Positions 18,031-27,831 of a DNA stretch of 64,000 bases are shown in pieces. The position numbers and the translations under genes are program-made. Under the pieces are notes generated by a model. The model did not search any database. It was not told where the DNA came from and worked only from the letters and a program-made list of their open reading frames with translations. The stretch covers positions 1 to 64,000 of the forward strand of contig CABUIO010000003.1 of assembly GCA_902491625.1 (NCBI GenBank). Reading direction: 5' to 3'. The DNA comes from an uncultured Porphyromonadaceae bacterium. GTDB taxonomy: Bacteria > Bacteroidota > Bacteroidia > Bacteroidales > Muribaculaceae. Each line of letters opens with the position of its first letter. Within the stretch, counting starts at the first letter, position 1.

Positions 18031-20736
18031 TCAACTGTTTAGGATTGATTCGAGTGTAATGGGATCCACAAGGACATTTCTCGGCTTGCCTCCCTGCGAG
18101 GGACCTACTATGCCCGCGGCCTCAAGCTGATCCATAATCTTGCCCGCGCGGTTGTAGCCGATAGAGTAGCGACGCTGGAGCGAGGAAGTCGAGGCCGTGT
18201 TGCTGTTCACGACCAGTCGGGCGATCTCGTCGAAGAGAGCGTCCTTCTCGCTGAAATTGTTGGAGTCGGCACGTCCGCCTTCTCCCTCTCCACCGGTGAT
18301 TATCGGCTCAGGAAGGATATATGAATCGGAATATCCGGGCTGATGCTTGATGAAATCGCAGATCTTGGAAACTTCCGGAGTGTCGATGAACGCGCACTGC
18401 ACACGTTCCATTTCAGAACTTGTGGAAATAAGCATGTCTCCGCGTCCGATGAGCTGCTGTGCACCGGAGGTGTCGAGGATAGTCTTGGAATCGACACCCG
18501 AAGCGACCTTGAAAGCAATACGGGCCGGGAAGTTGGCCTTTATGATACCTGTGATGACATTGGTCGAAGGTCGCTGCGTGGCTATGATGACATGGATGCC
18601 GATGGCACGCGCCTTCTGTGCAAGACGTGCTATTGGAATCTCGACATCTTTGCCGGCGGTCATTATAAGATCGGAGAACTCGTCGACCACCACCACGATA
18701 TAGGGCATAAAACGATGTCCTTTCTCGGGATTGAGACGACGTGCCACGAATTTCTCGTTATACTCCTTGATATTGCGCACCTGAGCCATCTGCAGCAACG
18801 CATAGCGATCGTCCATCTCGACGCAGAGAGATGAGAGAGTGGCAACCACCTTATCAGGATTGGTTATGATTGCGTCGTCTTCGCCGGGAAGTTTGGCAAG
18901 ATAATGCCGCTCCAGATCCTTATAGAGACTGAACTCCACCATCTTGGGATCAACAAGCACAAACTTCAGCTCGGCGGGATGTTTGCGGTAGAGCAAGGAG
19001 GCTATGATGGCATTGAGTCCGACAGATTTACCCTGACCCGTAGCACCGGCCACAAGCAGATGCGGCATCTTGGTCAGATCAGCAATGTAGACCTGATTGT
19101 TGATGGTGCTTCCGATAGCGATAGGAAGGTCGTAGCGGCATTCCTGATACTTGCGCGAGGTCACAATCGTACGCATCGAGACAGTCTGGGGATCCTTGTT
19201 TGCGACCTCGATGCCGACAGTGCCTTTTCCCGGGATAGGAGCGATGATTCGCACACCCTTGGCCGCAAGACTGAGAGCGATGTCGTCACCGAGATTGCGG
19301 ATACGTGCGATCTTGATGCCTTTCTCAAGGCGTATCTCGTAAAGAGTCACCGTAGGACCAACGGTCGCCGTGATACTCGTGATGGCAATGTCAAAATCAA
19401 GAAGAGTAGCACGGATACGCTCCTTGTTCTCAAGCTGTTCCTGCTCGTCAATACTGATTTTTGATTCCTCCTCGCGAAGAAGATTGTAAGGAGGGAACTT
19501 GTAGTTGGAAAGCTCCGCCGTAGGGTCGTATATGTCAGGGTGTTCGTCGGCATCGACACCTATGCTGATGTCGTTGACGTTGACCTGCATTTCGTCCACA
19601 TTGTCTTCGCCGGTATCGGCATCAGTCTCACCGGCATTTTCGAAATCCTTCAGCTCCGGAGCATCATCTTCGTTTTTAACGGCTCCGTCAGCATCCGGAT
19701 CATTCTGAAAATCATCCAAGGTCTCGTCAGAGGCGGACATATCGTCATTACTGCCGTAGACTCTGTCATCAGTTCCTCCGGCAGGTAATTCACCTCCGTC
19801 GAAAACCATTCCATTCTCATCAGCGAGAGCGCTATCGGTTTCTGCCTCAGCCGTCCTGGCATCTTCCTCCAGACTTTGCATCTCGGCAATCTTGCGCAGT
19901 CTTTCCTCCTCGGCTTCAAGAGCTTCAAGCTCGGCGGCGCGGCGTGCCCTGCGGATACGACGTTTACGAAGGAAATACTGCACTATGTCGTTAAGGCATA
20001 TCACAAAGAAGAGCGAAAGCATGAAGATGCACAGAAGCGATGCACCGATCCAACCGAAATAACCTATAATGGCCTGATTGATATAGTAGCCGTGGTTTCC
20101 TCCCCAATGGAAATGGGAATCGACCGCCACTGTCATCAGTCCTACTATAAGAGACACGGTGATCAGCGCGACAAGGCATTTGATGGTGAAATTCACCGCC
20201 TTGAAACGCATAAGTCCGAACTGCTTCATAGCCATCCAGGCAAGCCAGATTATGATTACGGCCGAACCAAGACCGAAAGTCTGATTGATAAGGAACTCCG
20301 ACAAGCGTGCGCCCCCTTCTCCGGCCATGTTTCTGACCTGAGCGGCACCGTTGGGAAGGTTCTCGACAGCCGACTGATCGACCATGCCGTCCTTGATGTA
20401 GCTGATGAACGCGACCAGAAGATAGGCACATAGCAAAAGACATGTGATGCCCACCATGAATCGCACCTGAGTGCTCTTCAGGAAACGTTTCACCTTGGAA
20501 AACGAATCCGCCACAGACGATGTATTCGAACCGGAAGAACCACGGGCAGAAGTCTTTTTCCGGCCTGAAGGCTTTTTCTTTCGACGCTGACCCGAACCGG
20601 ATTTTCCTGATAGACTGTCGGAATCGACGCCGTCTCCGGAGAGGCGGTCGTCGGAGTATGTAAGCGGATCTTCCCGGCTGTCACTACCGGAAGCGGTCTC
20701 ATCTATATTGGGGTTGTAATCTTCGTATCTTTTCAT
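18031..20736 (-). CDS. ftsK: DNA translocase FtsK
   Basis: Septal DNA pump that clears chromosomes at division. The 901-residue protein has a basic N-terminus (RRKKKPSGRKKT), four or so membrane helices (about 90-250), a long Glu/Asp-rich linker (about 260-410) and the RecA-like motor with Walker A GATGQGKS (about 563-571) and Walker B VVVVDEFSDL (about 680-690). The C-terminal winged-helix gamma domain (YSIGYNRAGKIMDQLEAAGI) recognises polar DNA motifs. It heads the minus-strand gene run. The -7 box lies only 9 bp before the ATG, so the leader would be a few nucleotides at most. Confidence 0.97.
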   Translation of the reverse strand: MKRYEDYNPNIDETASGSDSREDPLTYSDDRLSGDGVDSDSLSGKSGSGQRRKKKPSGRKKTSARGSSGSNTSSVADSFSKVKRFLKSTQVRFMVGITCLLLCAYLLVAFISYIKDGMVDQSAVENLPNGAAQVRNMAGEGGARLSEFLINQTFGLGSAVIIIWLAWMAMKQFGLMRFKAVNFTIKCLVALITVSLIVGLMTVAVDSHFHWGGNHGYYINQAIIGYFGWIGASLLCIFMLSLFFVICLNDIVQYFLRKRRIRRARRAAELEALEAEEERLRKIAEMQSLEEDARTAEAETDSALADENGMVFDGGELPAGGTDDRVYGSNDDMSASDETLDDFQNDPDADGAVKNEDDAPELKDFENAGETDADTGEDNVDEMQVNVNDISIGVDADEHPDIYDPTAELSNYKFPPYNLLREEESKISIDEQEQLENKERIRATLLDFDIAITSITATVGPTVTLYEIRLEKGIKIARIRNLGDDIALSLAAKGVRIIAPIPGKGTVGIEVANKDPQTVSMRTIVTSRKYQECRYDLPIAIGSTINNQVYIADLTKMPHLLVAGATGQGKSVGLNAIIASLLYRKHPAELKFVLVDPKMVEFSLYKDLERHYLAKLPGEDDAIITNPDKVVATLSSLCVEMDDRYALLQMAQVRNIKEYNEKFVARRLNPEKGHRFMPYIVVVVDEFSDLIMTAGKDVEIPIARLAQKARAIGIHVIIATQRPSTNVITGIIKANFPARIAFKVASGVDSKTILDTSGAQQLIGRGDMLISTSSEMERVQCAFIDTPEVSKICDFIKHQPGYSDSYILPEPIITGGEGEGGRADSNNFSEKDALFDEIARLVVNSNTASTSSLQRRYSIGYNRAGKIMDQLEAAGIVGPSQGGKPRNVLVDPITLESILNS

Positions 20737-20744
20737 ATAGTCTG

Positions 20745-20752
20745 CAAAGGTA
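20745..20752 (-). promoter_or_regulatory. -7 promoter box for ftsK
   Basis: TACCTTTG on the minus strand matches TAnnTTTG. The transcript start would fall near 20738-20741, almost on the ATG at 20736. No -33 TTG is clear. Confidence 0.5.
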
Positions 20753-20856
20753 ATAAAAAATCACGATTTACACCGATGGAAAAATCACAATCCGACGGAA
20801 TTTTTTGAGAGTGTATTTTATGAAACCTTCATCGGCATTTTTTCAAGTAAAATTGT

Positions 20857-20864
20857 TAACTTTG
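20857..20864 (+). promoter_or_regulatory. -7 promoter box for dapA-dnaG
   Basis: TAACTTTG, a consensus Bacteroidota -7 box, 26 bp before the dapA ATG. It lies in the 153-bp divergent gap shared with ftsK. Confidence 0.6.
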
Positions 20865-20889
20865 CACCTACTACCGACACCAACACAAT

Positions 20890-21792
20890 ATGCGTAACAC
20901 AATCGATTCACTTAAAGGTATGGGTGTGGCTCTCGTGACACCTTTCCATCAGGACAAGACAATAGATTTCGATGCTTTCGGAGAACTGCTTGAGCATGTC
21001 ATCAAAGGCAATGCCGACTATCTCGTAGTGCTCGGTTCCACGGCTGAAACTCCCGCGCTATCCGACCGGGAACGTCTTGATGTGAGAAGATTCGTTGCAG
21101 ATAAGGTTGCGGGGCGTGTGCCGCTCATTCTCGGAATGGGGAGTAACAACACCGCCGCCCTGTGCGAGGAGTTACGGAATTCGGATCTGAAAGACTTCAG
21201 CGCCATATTGTCAGTGGTGCCCTACTATAACAAACCCTCTCAGGAAGGCATCTATGCCCATTTCGCCGAAGTGGCCAAGGCGTCGCCACTTCCTGTCATC
21301 CTTTATAATGTACCAGGACGCACAGGCGTCAATATGAACGCCGACACGACTCTGCGTCTCGCGTGGGATTTCCGCGACAAAATCATCGGCATCAAGGAAG
21401 CGTCGGGCGACATCAACCAGATGGACAGCATCATCAAACGCAAGCCTGCGGATTTCGATGTAATATCCGGCGACGACGCCCTGACATACCCTCTCATGAC
21501 CCTCGGAGCCGTGGGAGTCATCTCCGTGATCGGAAACGCGTTCCCGGCAAAGCTCTCCGAGATGGTGCATCTCTGCCTCAACGGGCGCTACAGCGAGGCA
21601 TTGCCTATACACCACAGCTTCACGGAGCTTTTCCGTCTCCTGTTCGTCGACGGCAACCCCGCCGGCGTCAAATGCGCTCTCCATGCCCTGGGGCTTACAC
21701 AAAATGAACTTCGTCTTCCGCTTGTTCCCACACGTCTGAAAACCAACGAACAGATTGCCGAGGCTGTCGCGCGCCTCTCAGAGAGTAAATGA
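20890..21792 (+). CDS. dapA: 4-hydroxy-tetrahydrodipicolinate synthase
   Basis: First committed step of the diaminopimelate/lysine pathway, joining pyruvate and aspartate semialdehyde in the cytosol. The 300-residue TIM-barrel has the Schiff-base Lys169 in IGIKEASGD, Tyr139 in ILYNVPGRTG with Arg144, the PYYNKP segment (111-116) and GSTAETPAL (49-57) near the active site. Its stop overlaps the start of dnaG (ATGA), so the two are translationally coupled. Confidence 0.97.
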   Translation: MRNTIDSLKGMGVALVTPFHQDKTIDFDAFGELLEHVIKGNADYLVVLGSTAETPALSDRERLDVRRFVADKVAGRVPLILGMGSNNTAALCEELRNSDLKDFSAILSVVPYYNKPSQEGIYAHFAEVAKASPLPVILYNVPGRTGVNMNADTTLRLAWDFRDKIIGIKEASGDINQMDSIIKRKPADFDVISGDDALTYPLMTLGAVGVISVIGNAFPAKLSEMVHLCLNGRYSEALPIHHSFTELFRLLFVDGNPAGVKCALHALGLTQNELRLPLVPTRLKTNEQIAEAVARLSESK

Positions 21793-24026
21793 TCGACAAG
21801 GCAACCGTTCAGCGTATTCTTGATGCGGCCGACATCGTAGAGGTCGTGAGCGACTACGTGCATCTTGTGAAGAGAGGCTCTAACTACATGGGTCTCTGTC
21901 CTTTCCACAATGAGAAGACACCGTCGTTCTCCGTGAGCCGCAGCCGCAACATCTGCCACTGCTTCTCCTGCGGCAAAGGTGGCAGTCCGGTCAATTTCAT
22001 CATGGAGAAGGAGGGCATCAACTACCACGACGCCCTGTTGCATCTCGCAGACAAGTATGGCATCAAGGTCGAGGAACGCCAGCTCTCAGATGAAGAGCGT
22101 GCACGCCAGAATGAACGCGAGGCGATGCTGACCGCCAACGACTGGGCCATGCGCAAGATGATGTCAAACCTGACAGACACCGAGGAAGGACGCGACGTAG
22201 GTCTCTCCTATCTGTTTCAACGCGGCGTCACTATGGAGGCTGTCAAGGCGTTCCGCTTAGGATATGCCATCGACAGAGGCGACAGTCTCGTCAACGCAGC
22301 CAAGGCCGAAGGCTACGACTTCGACATCCTCTGCAAGGTCGGACTCTGCGGCGTGTCGCAGAACGGCGGCAGACCCTACGACAGATTTCGCGGACGTGTC
22401 ATCTTCCCAGTCCTGAACACGGCGGGAAAGGTCATTGCGTTCGGCGGCCGCGGCATCAAGGGTGAACCGGCGAAATACATCAACTCGCCGGAATCGGCGC
22501 TTTACCGCAAAAGCAACGAACTTTACGGCATCTATCAGGCACGCAATGTCATTGTAAGCGAGAAACGCTGCTTCCTCGTGGAAGGCTACATGGACGTCAT
22601 CGGCATGTGGCAGTCGGGGATGAAGAATGTGGTGGCTTCGAGCGGAACCTCGCTCACCGACGGACAGATAGCTCTGCTGCACCGCTTCACCAACAACGTG
22701 ACTCTCATCTACGACGGCGACGCGGCCGGAATCAAGGCCTCTCTGCGCGGCATAGACCTGTTGCTGTCCCAAAAGCTCAACATCAATATATTGCTTCTCC
22801 CCGACGGCGACGACCCGGACTCATTCGCACGCAAACATACCCCGGAGGAGTTTCGCAAATATGTGGACGAGAACCAGAAGGATTTCATAGACTTCGAGAT
22901 CGGCATTCTCACCTCTGAAAACGACTCGCCTCAGACTCGTGCGGCAGCTGTCGCAAGCATAGTACGTTCAGTGGCATCGGTAGTCGACCCGATCCAACGG
23001 CAGCTCTACATACAGAAATGTGCCCTGCGCCTCAATCTCTCGGAGTCGCTGCTTCTTGCCGAAGTGAAGAAGGCGAGAATTCAGGTCGCGGACGACTTGC
23101 GCAAACGCAGAGACCTCGAACGAATCACTCGCCAGCGGGAACAACGAGAACAAGAAAATTCCACCGCATCACTTCAGACAACAAAGCCGACCGAAGCTGC
23201 CGCAGACGTCCCTGCTGTCGCACAGGAAACTCCAACTCGGCAAAGCACATTGCAGACAGCCACCGACATCAGGAATGCCAAGATCGTGTCTCTGGAGAGG
23301 AACATCCTCGCTTATTGTGTGAAATATGGCCTGATGACCTTCTGTCAGAGTACCGAAGACGATGAGAATCCCCGGTGGCTCAACGTAATAGAGTATGTCA
23401 GCGAGGAAATGAAAGCCGACGGCATTGAGTTTTCGGCACCGTTGTCACGCAAGATTTTCGGGACAGTTTCGGCTCTTTGCGACGAATACCGCAGAGAGGA
23501 AAGTGCCTTCCTTGAGGAGGTGGATCGCGAGCAGGAAGAGCGTGTGAAAGAATGGTACAAGGAGATGGCCGCATCATTCTCATCGGCAGCCGACATCGAA
23601 AGCAAAGAGCAGGAATTGCGCGCGGACCTCGACAGCGAACGCTACGAGAAAGCCCGCAGATTCGCCATGGACTATTCCGCAAAGGTGCTCGGCTCCCATC
23701 AGGACGACGCGGTGAGACATTTCGCCCTTGATGTCATCACGCCGCGCTACAAGCTGAGCACATACCACGCCAAGGCCACAAAGATAGTACTCGAAGAGGA
23801 CAGAATCGACGAACTGATTCCCCGCGCAATCAGCGAATGGAAAGACGGACTGCTTGAAGCGAGATTCCGGACTACTCAGAAAAGCCTGCGGGAGGCATCG
23901 GAAAAAGGTGATGCGGAAACTATTATGAAATGTATGGCGCAGCTGCAGGAGATCTCCGCACTGCGCCGTCAGGTGGCTAAGACGATCGGTGAACGCATAG
24001 TGGCTCCCCGATCCTCCGGCAAATAA
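21789..24026 (+). CDS. dnaG: DNA primase DnaG
   Basis: Makes RNA primers for replication. The 745-residue protein has an N-terminal CHC2 zinc finger (Cys37, His40, Cys58, Cys61), the RNA polymerase core with the TOPRIM acidic motifs (VEGYMDV and LIYDGDAAG) and a long C-terminal helicase-binding region (from about residue 440) with a low-complexity Gln/Thr/Ala linker. Start overlaps dapA by 4 bp. The stop is 6 bp from the convergent DUF4250 stop. Confidence 0.97.
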   Translation: MIDKATVQRILDAADIVEVVSDYVHLVKRGSNYMGLCPFHNEKTPSFSVSRSRNICHCFSCGKGGSPVNFIMEKEGINYHDALLHLADKYGIKVEERQLSDEERARQNEREAMLTANDWAMRKMMSNLTDTEEGRDVGLSYLFQRGVTMEAVKAFRLGYAIDRGDSLVNAAKAEGYDFDILCKVGLCGVSQNGGRPYDRFRGRVIFPVLNTAGKVIAFGGRGIKGEPAKYINSPESALYRKSNELYGIYQARNVIVSEKRCFLVEGYMDVIGMWQSGMKNVVASSGTSLTDGQIALLHRFTNNVTLIYDGDAAGIKASLRGIDLLLSQKLNINILLLPDGDDPDSFARKHTPEEFRKYVDENQKDFIDFEIGILTSENDSPQTRAAAVASIVRSVASVVDPIQRQLYIQKCALRLNLSESLLLAEVKKARIQVADDLRKRRDLERITRQREQREQENSTASLQTTKPTEAAADVPAVAQETPTRQSTLQTATDIRNAKIVSLERNILAYCVKYGLMTFCQSTEDDENPRWLNVIEYVSEEMKADGIEFSAPLSRKIFGTVSALCDEYRREESAFLEEVDREQEERVKEWYKEMAASFSSAADIESKEQELRADLDSERYEKARRFAMDYSAKVLGSHQDDAVRHFALDVITPRYKLSTYHAKATKIVLEEDRIDELIPRAISEWKDGLLEARFRTTQKSLREASEKGDAETIMKCMAQLQEISALRRQVAKTIGERIVAPRSSGK

Positions 24027-24032
24027 CCATTA

Positions 24033-24209
24033 TTACCTGAATTGATTGATTGAAGGCATGTAGTCGAAGCCGGCGTCGTGCAGCCGTGACTCCAACTCCT
24101 CACGGTTTACATCGAGTGACATGCATAGCTCGTCGAGTGAGGGAAAGTCATCGCGCAACTTGGTGTTGACGACGCTGAGAAGCATAAATGGATCAGAGGG
24201 AAGTGCCAT
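24033..24209 (-). CDS. DUF4250 small protein
   Basis: A 58-residue protein that matches the DUF4250 family: MALPSDPFMLLSVVNTKLRD at the start, SLDELCMSLDV in the middle and the terminal NQFR. The predicted fold is a short helical bundle; function is unknown. Its ATG (24207-24209) overlaps the end of the thioredoxin-like gene by 17 bp in another frame, which suggests translational coupling. The frame is open further upstream, but only the last 58 codons look like the family. Confidence 0.85.
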   Translation of the reverse strand: MALPSDPFMLLSVVNTKLRDDFPSLDELCMSLDVNREELESRLHDAGFDYMPSINQFR

Positions 24210-24699
24210 TGTTTTCAATAGTTTTGATCTGCTCCTCAGTAGGATTGATGGCGGCAATGCGTCCGTCGGGAGCAATAAGAAATGCGTGGTTGCCTGAAGA
24301 TAGGGAGAAGTCGGCATAGATGTTGGCGGCATCCTCCTTGTCTGCAAGGAAATACTGCTTCGATGTTTCGCAGCCGTCGGCAGCCATCGCCGACTTGAAA
24401 AGAGTTTTGTCGCTGCCGGTGTAGACACCGACATACTCAAGGCTGTCGTTGCCAACTTTCTCAGCAAGCGTGGCAAACTTGCGATTGTTAACCCTGGATG
24501 AGGCATCCGAGGCATCCCAGAACTGGAGCAAAAGATATTTGCCGTGTCCGGCTATGTCGTCGGAGGAACATGCCCCGTAACTGTTTTCAAAAGAAAAGTG
24601 TGGAACCTGAGGCTTCGCGTTCTTGTCTACGGCAACGCCATTGACAGACATCAGAAAAATGAGCGAAGCAGCTAAAGTGGAAAATGATAAGAGTTTCAC
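24193..24699 (-). CDS. Exported thioredoxin-fold protein lacking the CxxC site
   Basis: 168 residues with a signal peptide (1-24) and a TlpA/thioredoxin-like pattern: PHFSFENSYG, then LLLQFWDASDASSRVNNRKF where redox members have WCxxC, and a C-terminal SGNHAFLIAPDGRIAAINPT strand-turn with the His-Ala position replacing cis-Pro. Both active-site cysteines are missing (Ser and Ala instead), so disulfide exchange is unlikely. Cys43, Cys110 and the N-terminal segment do not restore the motif. A full minus-strand promoter lies at 24857-24888. It probably serves as a binding or scaffold protein in the periplasm (inference). Confidence 0.75.
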   Translation of the reverse strand: MKLLSFSTLAASLIFLMSVNGVAVDKNAKPQVPHFSFENSYGACSSDDIAGHGKYLLLQFWDASDASSRVNNRKFATLAEKVGNDSLEYVGVYTGSDKTLFKSAMAADGCETSKQYFLADKEDAANIYADFSLSSGNHAFLIAPDGRIAAINPTEEQIKTIENNGTSL

Positions 24700-24856
24700 T
24701 TTACCGTATTTTGGGTTTATATTTATCGGCCTGAGAAATTCTGACGAACTTACTCAGACGCGACCCGCGGATTTTCCGCAGTAGAGCCGAACTGAAATTG
24801 CCAAGTGAGACAAAACTAACAAGTTATAAGTGCGTTCGCGCTCTTGTTTTACAACG

Positions 24857-24888
24857 CAAAGGTAATGCGTAATGTTCTTGCGACCAAA
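24857..24888 (-). promoter_or_regulatory. Promoter for the thioredoxin-like/DUF4250 pair
   Basis: On the minus strand: TTTG (24888-24885), 20 nt, TACCTTTG (24864-24857). This matches both elements and the spacing. It gives a leader of about 150 nt before the ATG at 24699. Confidence 0.65.
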
Positions 24889-25096
24889 TCTGCATAGCGA
24901 AAAACATGTTGTAAAACATAATTCTACAATAGGATTTCGACCTCATGAGTCCAATTTTAACTATAAACGTTAAATTCTATTAAACAGGCTGTTTCTATAA
25001 TTATTACACAGTATTCACATCACAAATCCAAGTTGCAGGACACCTCCGAACGGTACGGCGGTCACAACCGTGATAACAAAAAAGCAAGACTGAGGG

Positions 25097-25128
25097 TTTT
25101 GAAGTGTCGCGGAAAATTTGTAATTTTG
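25097..25128 (+). promoter_or_regulatory. Promoter for gyrA
   Basis: TTTTG (25097-25101), 19 nt, TAATTTTG (25121-25128). The transcript start would be near 25134, leaving a leader of about 85 nt before the ATG at 25219. The earlier in-frame ATG at 25132 would sit on the transcript start and is not favoured. The rest of 24700-25218 holds only the divergent promoter and AT-rich sequence. Confidence 0.7.
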
Positions 25129-25218
25129 TAGATGTTTTCGGGTTGTTCCCGAATGGACCGATTGCCACGTATCGTTATTAATCGGATTGTTTATATTATA
25201 AAGAACAACATACTACAA

Positions 25219-27813
25219 ATGCAACAAGAAGATAGGATTATTCCGGTCAATATAGAGTCGGAAATGAAGACGGCCTATATCGACTATTCCATGTCGGTGA
25301 TTGTCAGCCGCGCGCTGCCTGATGTGCGCGACGGATTCAAGCCTGTCCATCGCCGTGTGCTCTACGGCATGAACATGCTCGGCAACAACTTCTCCGGAGA
25401 GACCAAGAAATCTGCCCGTATCGTCGGTGAGGTCATGGGTAAATACCATCCCCACGGCGACAGTTCCATCTATCTCACGATGGTGCGAATGGCTCAGGAA
25501 TGGTCTCTGCGCTATCCCCTCGTTTACGGTCAGGGCAACTTCGGATCGATCGACGGCGACTCTCCCGCCGCCATGCGTTATACTGAGGTGAAACTCGAAC
25601 GTATCGGCGAGGAGATGCTCCGCGACCTGGACGCCGACACGGTGGACTTCGTGCCAAACTTCGACAATACTCTCTCCGAACCTTCAGTACTCCCCACACG
25701 CATTCCCAATCTGCTGGTCAACGGTACTTCGGGTATCGCCGTGGGTATGGCCACCAACATGCCTCCCCACAACCTCACCGAGACACTTGACGCAACCGTG
25801 GCTCTCATCGACAATCCCGAAATGACGATCGACGAGCTTATGGAATATGTCAAGGCTCCCGACTTCCCCACCGGAGGCGAGATATTCGGCCTGCAGGGAG
25901 TCAAGGATGCCTTCCACACCGGACGAGGCAGAATCATCATCCGCGCGAAGGCCGAGATCGAGAGCGTCCACGACCACGAGCAGATCGTCATTACCGAAAT
26001 CCCTTACGGCGTCATGAAATCGGAGCTTGTGGAGAGTATCGCCAATCTCGTAGTAGAGAAGAAGATCGAGGGTATATCAGACATAACCGATACCTCAGCG
26101 CGAGGCAAGATCCACATAGCCATCGACGTCAAGCGCGACGCCAACGCCAACGTGATCCTCAACAAGCTCTATAAGCTCACACAGCTTCAGACATCCTTCA
26201 GCGTCAACAACGTGGCTCTTGTCAATGGCCGTCCCCGCACGCTCAACCTCAAGCAGATCCTTGAGGCGTTCGTCGACCATCGCCACGAAGTCGTGATCCG
26301 ACGCACACGCTATGAGCTTCAGAAAGCCGAGGAGAGAGCGCACATCGTCAAGGGTCTGATCGTGGCCTGCGACAATATTGACGAGGTGATCCACATCATC
26401 AGGGCATCCGCGACGACCGAGGAGGCACGCAACAGACTCTCCGAGCGTTTCGACCTCGACGACATACAGACACGCGCCATCGTGGAGATGCGTCTGCGCC
26501 AGCTCACAGGACTGGAGATCGACAAACTGAACAAGGAGTATGCCGACCTGATGGCCCGCATCGAATATCTCAACCTCATCCTCAGCGACGACCACGAGTG
26601 CCGCGAGGTGATGAAGAACGAGCTTATCGAGGTGCGCGACAAATATGGCGACGAGCGCCGCACGGCAATCAATCCCTTCAGCGGCGATTTCAATGCCGAA
26701 GACTTCTTCCCTGACGACCCGATGATCATCACCATCTCGCATCTGGGCTACATCAAGCGCACTCCCCTTGCAGAGTTCCGCGCCCAGCACCGGGGCGGCC
26801 TCGGTTCCAAGGGTTCCAGCACACGCGACGAGGACTTCATCGAGCACATCTACCCTGCCACCAACCACAACTACATGCTTTTCTTCACCCAGAGAGGCAA
26901 ATGCTACTGGCTCAAGGTCTTCGAAATTCCCGAAGGCACCAAGAACAGCAAGGGTCGTGCTATCCAGAACCTCCTCAACATCGACAGCGACGATTGCGTC
27001 AACGCATTCATCCGTGTGGCTCATCTCCACGACAAGGAATACACCACAAGCCACAACCTCATCTTCTGCACCAAGAACGGCATCATCAAGAAGACATCGC
27101 TCGAAGCCTACTCGCGTCCTCGCAAGATGGGAGTCAACGCCATCATCATACGCGACGACGACCGCGTCATTCAGGTGCGGCTCACTGACGGCAACGCCGA
27201 CATCGTTCTTGCCGACAAGCTTGGTCAGGCGATCCGCTTCCATGAGGATCGCGTACGTGAGATGGGACGCATGTCTACGGGCGTGAAGGGCATGACCCTC
27301 GGCAGCGACGACGACGAAGTAATCGGAATGATCACCCTTACCGGCAAACAGGATGAAAGCATCATGGTAGTTTCCGAACACGGCTACGGAAAGCGCTCCA
27401 ATCCCGACGATTACCGAATCACCAACCGAGGAGGAAAAGGTGTGAAAACCCTCGCTTTGACAGCCAAGACAGGAAACCTTGTGGCGATCAAAAACGTTAA
27501 TGATAACAACGACCTCGTCATCATCAACAAGAGCGGCATCACTCTGCGTCTGCCTGTGGACAGCATCCGCGTGATGGGACGGGCTACTCAGGGCGTCAAG
27601 CTCATTGACCTCACCAAGCGCAACGACATGATCGCTTCTGTCTGCAAGGTCGACTCCGATCCCGATGACGACGTGGAGAAGCAGCTTCAGGAGGAACAGG
27701 AGAACGCACGCGTCGAACGAACCGAAAACCGGATAATCCGCGAGGCCGAGCAACTGACCGACAACGACGGCGACGAAGCCACGGATACCGACGACAACGA
27801 GAATATACAATAA
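25219..27813 (+). CDS. gyrA: DNA gyrase subunit A
   Basis: Cuts and rejoins DNA in negative supercoiling. The 864-residue protein has the catalytic Tyr121 ([11 protein letters not shown]), the quinolone-binding segment [15 protein letters not shown] (77-91) and the C-terminal beta-pinwheel with repeated GxK patterns and the box-like HRGGLGSKG. The C-terminus is very acidic. Start at [13 protein letters not shown], in line with the family and with the promoter upstream. The residue matching E. coli Ser83 is Ser82; the one matching Asp87 is Leu86. ParC is unlikely given the N-terminal and pinwheel signatures. A TPR gene follows after 18 bp. Confidence 0.96.
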   Translation: MQQEDRIIPVNIESEMKTAYIDYSMSVIVSRALPDVRDGFKPVHRRVLYGMNMLGNNFSGETKKSARIVGEVMGKYHPHGDSSIYLTMVRMAQEWSLRYPLVYGQGNFGSIDGDSPAAMRYTEVKLERIGEEMLRDLDADTVDFVPNFDNTLSEPSVLPTRIPNLLVNGTSGIAVGMATNMPPHNLTETLDATVALIDNPEMTIDELMEYVKAPDFPTGGEIFGLQGVKDAFHTGRGRIIIRAKAEIESVHDHEQIVITEIPYGVMKSELVESIANLVVEKKIEGISDITDTSARGKIHIAIDVKRDANANVILNKLYKLTQLQTSFSVNNVALVNGRPRTLNLKQILEAFVDHRHEVVIRRTRYELQKAEERAHIVKGLIVACDNIDEVIHIIRASATTEEARNRLSERFDLDDIQTRAIVEMRLRQLTGLEIDKLNKEYADLMARIEYLNLILSDDHECREVMKNELIEVRDKYGDERRTAINPFSGDFNAEDFFPDDPMIITISHLGYIKRTPLAEFRAQHRGGLGSKGSSTRDEDFIEHIYPATNHNYMLFFTQRGKCYWLKVFEIPEGTKNSKGRAIQNLLNIDSDDCVNAFIRVAHLHDKEYTTSHNLIFCTKNGIIKKTSLEAYSRPRKMGVNAIIIRDDDRVIQVRLTDGNADIVLADKLGQAIRFHEDRVREMGRMSTGVKGMTLGSDDDEVIGMITLTGKQDESIMVVSEHGYGKRSNPDDYRITNRGGKGVKTLALTAKTGNLVAIKNVNDNNDLVIINKSGITLRLPVDSIRVMGRATQGVKLIDLTKRNDMIASVCKVDSDPDDDVEKQLQEEQENARVERTENRIIREAEQLTDNDGDEATDTDDNENIQ

Positions 27814-27831
27814 CCCAATATACTTCAGCGT

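Noticed and set aside
24700..25096. Small gene or RNA between the thioredoxin-like gene and gyrA
   Set aside because: The stretch is explained by two divergent promoters and leaders; no open frame or strong fold stands out.
26095..27810. 571-codon open frame antisense to gyrA
   Set aside because: It mirrors the gyrA codons, gives a composition typical of antisense translation (many Val, His, Asp) and no family pattern. Similar mirrored frames lie opposite dnaE, tamL and glnA.
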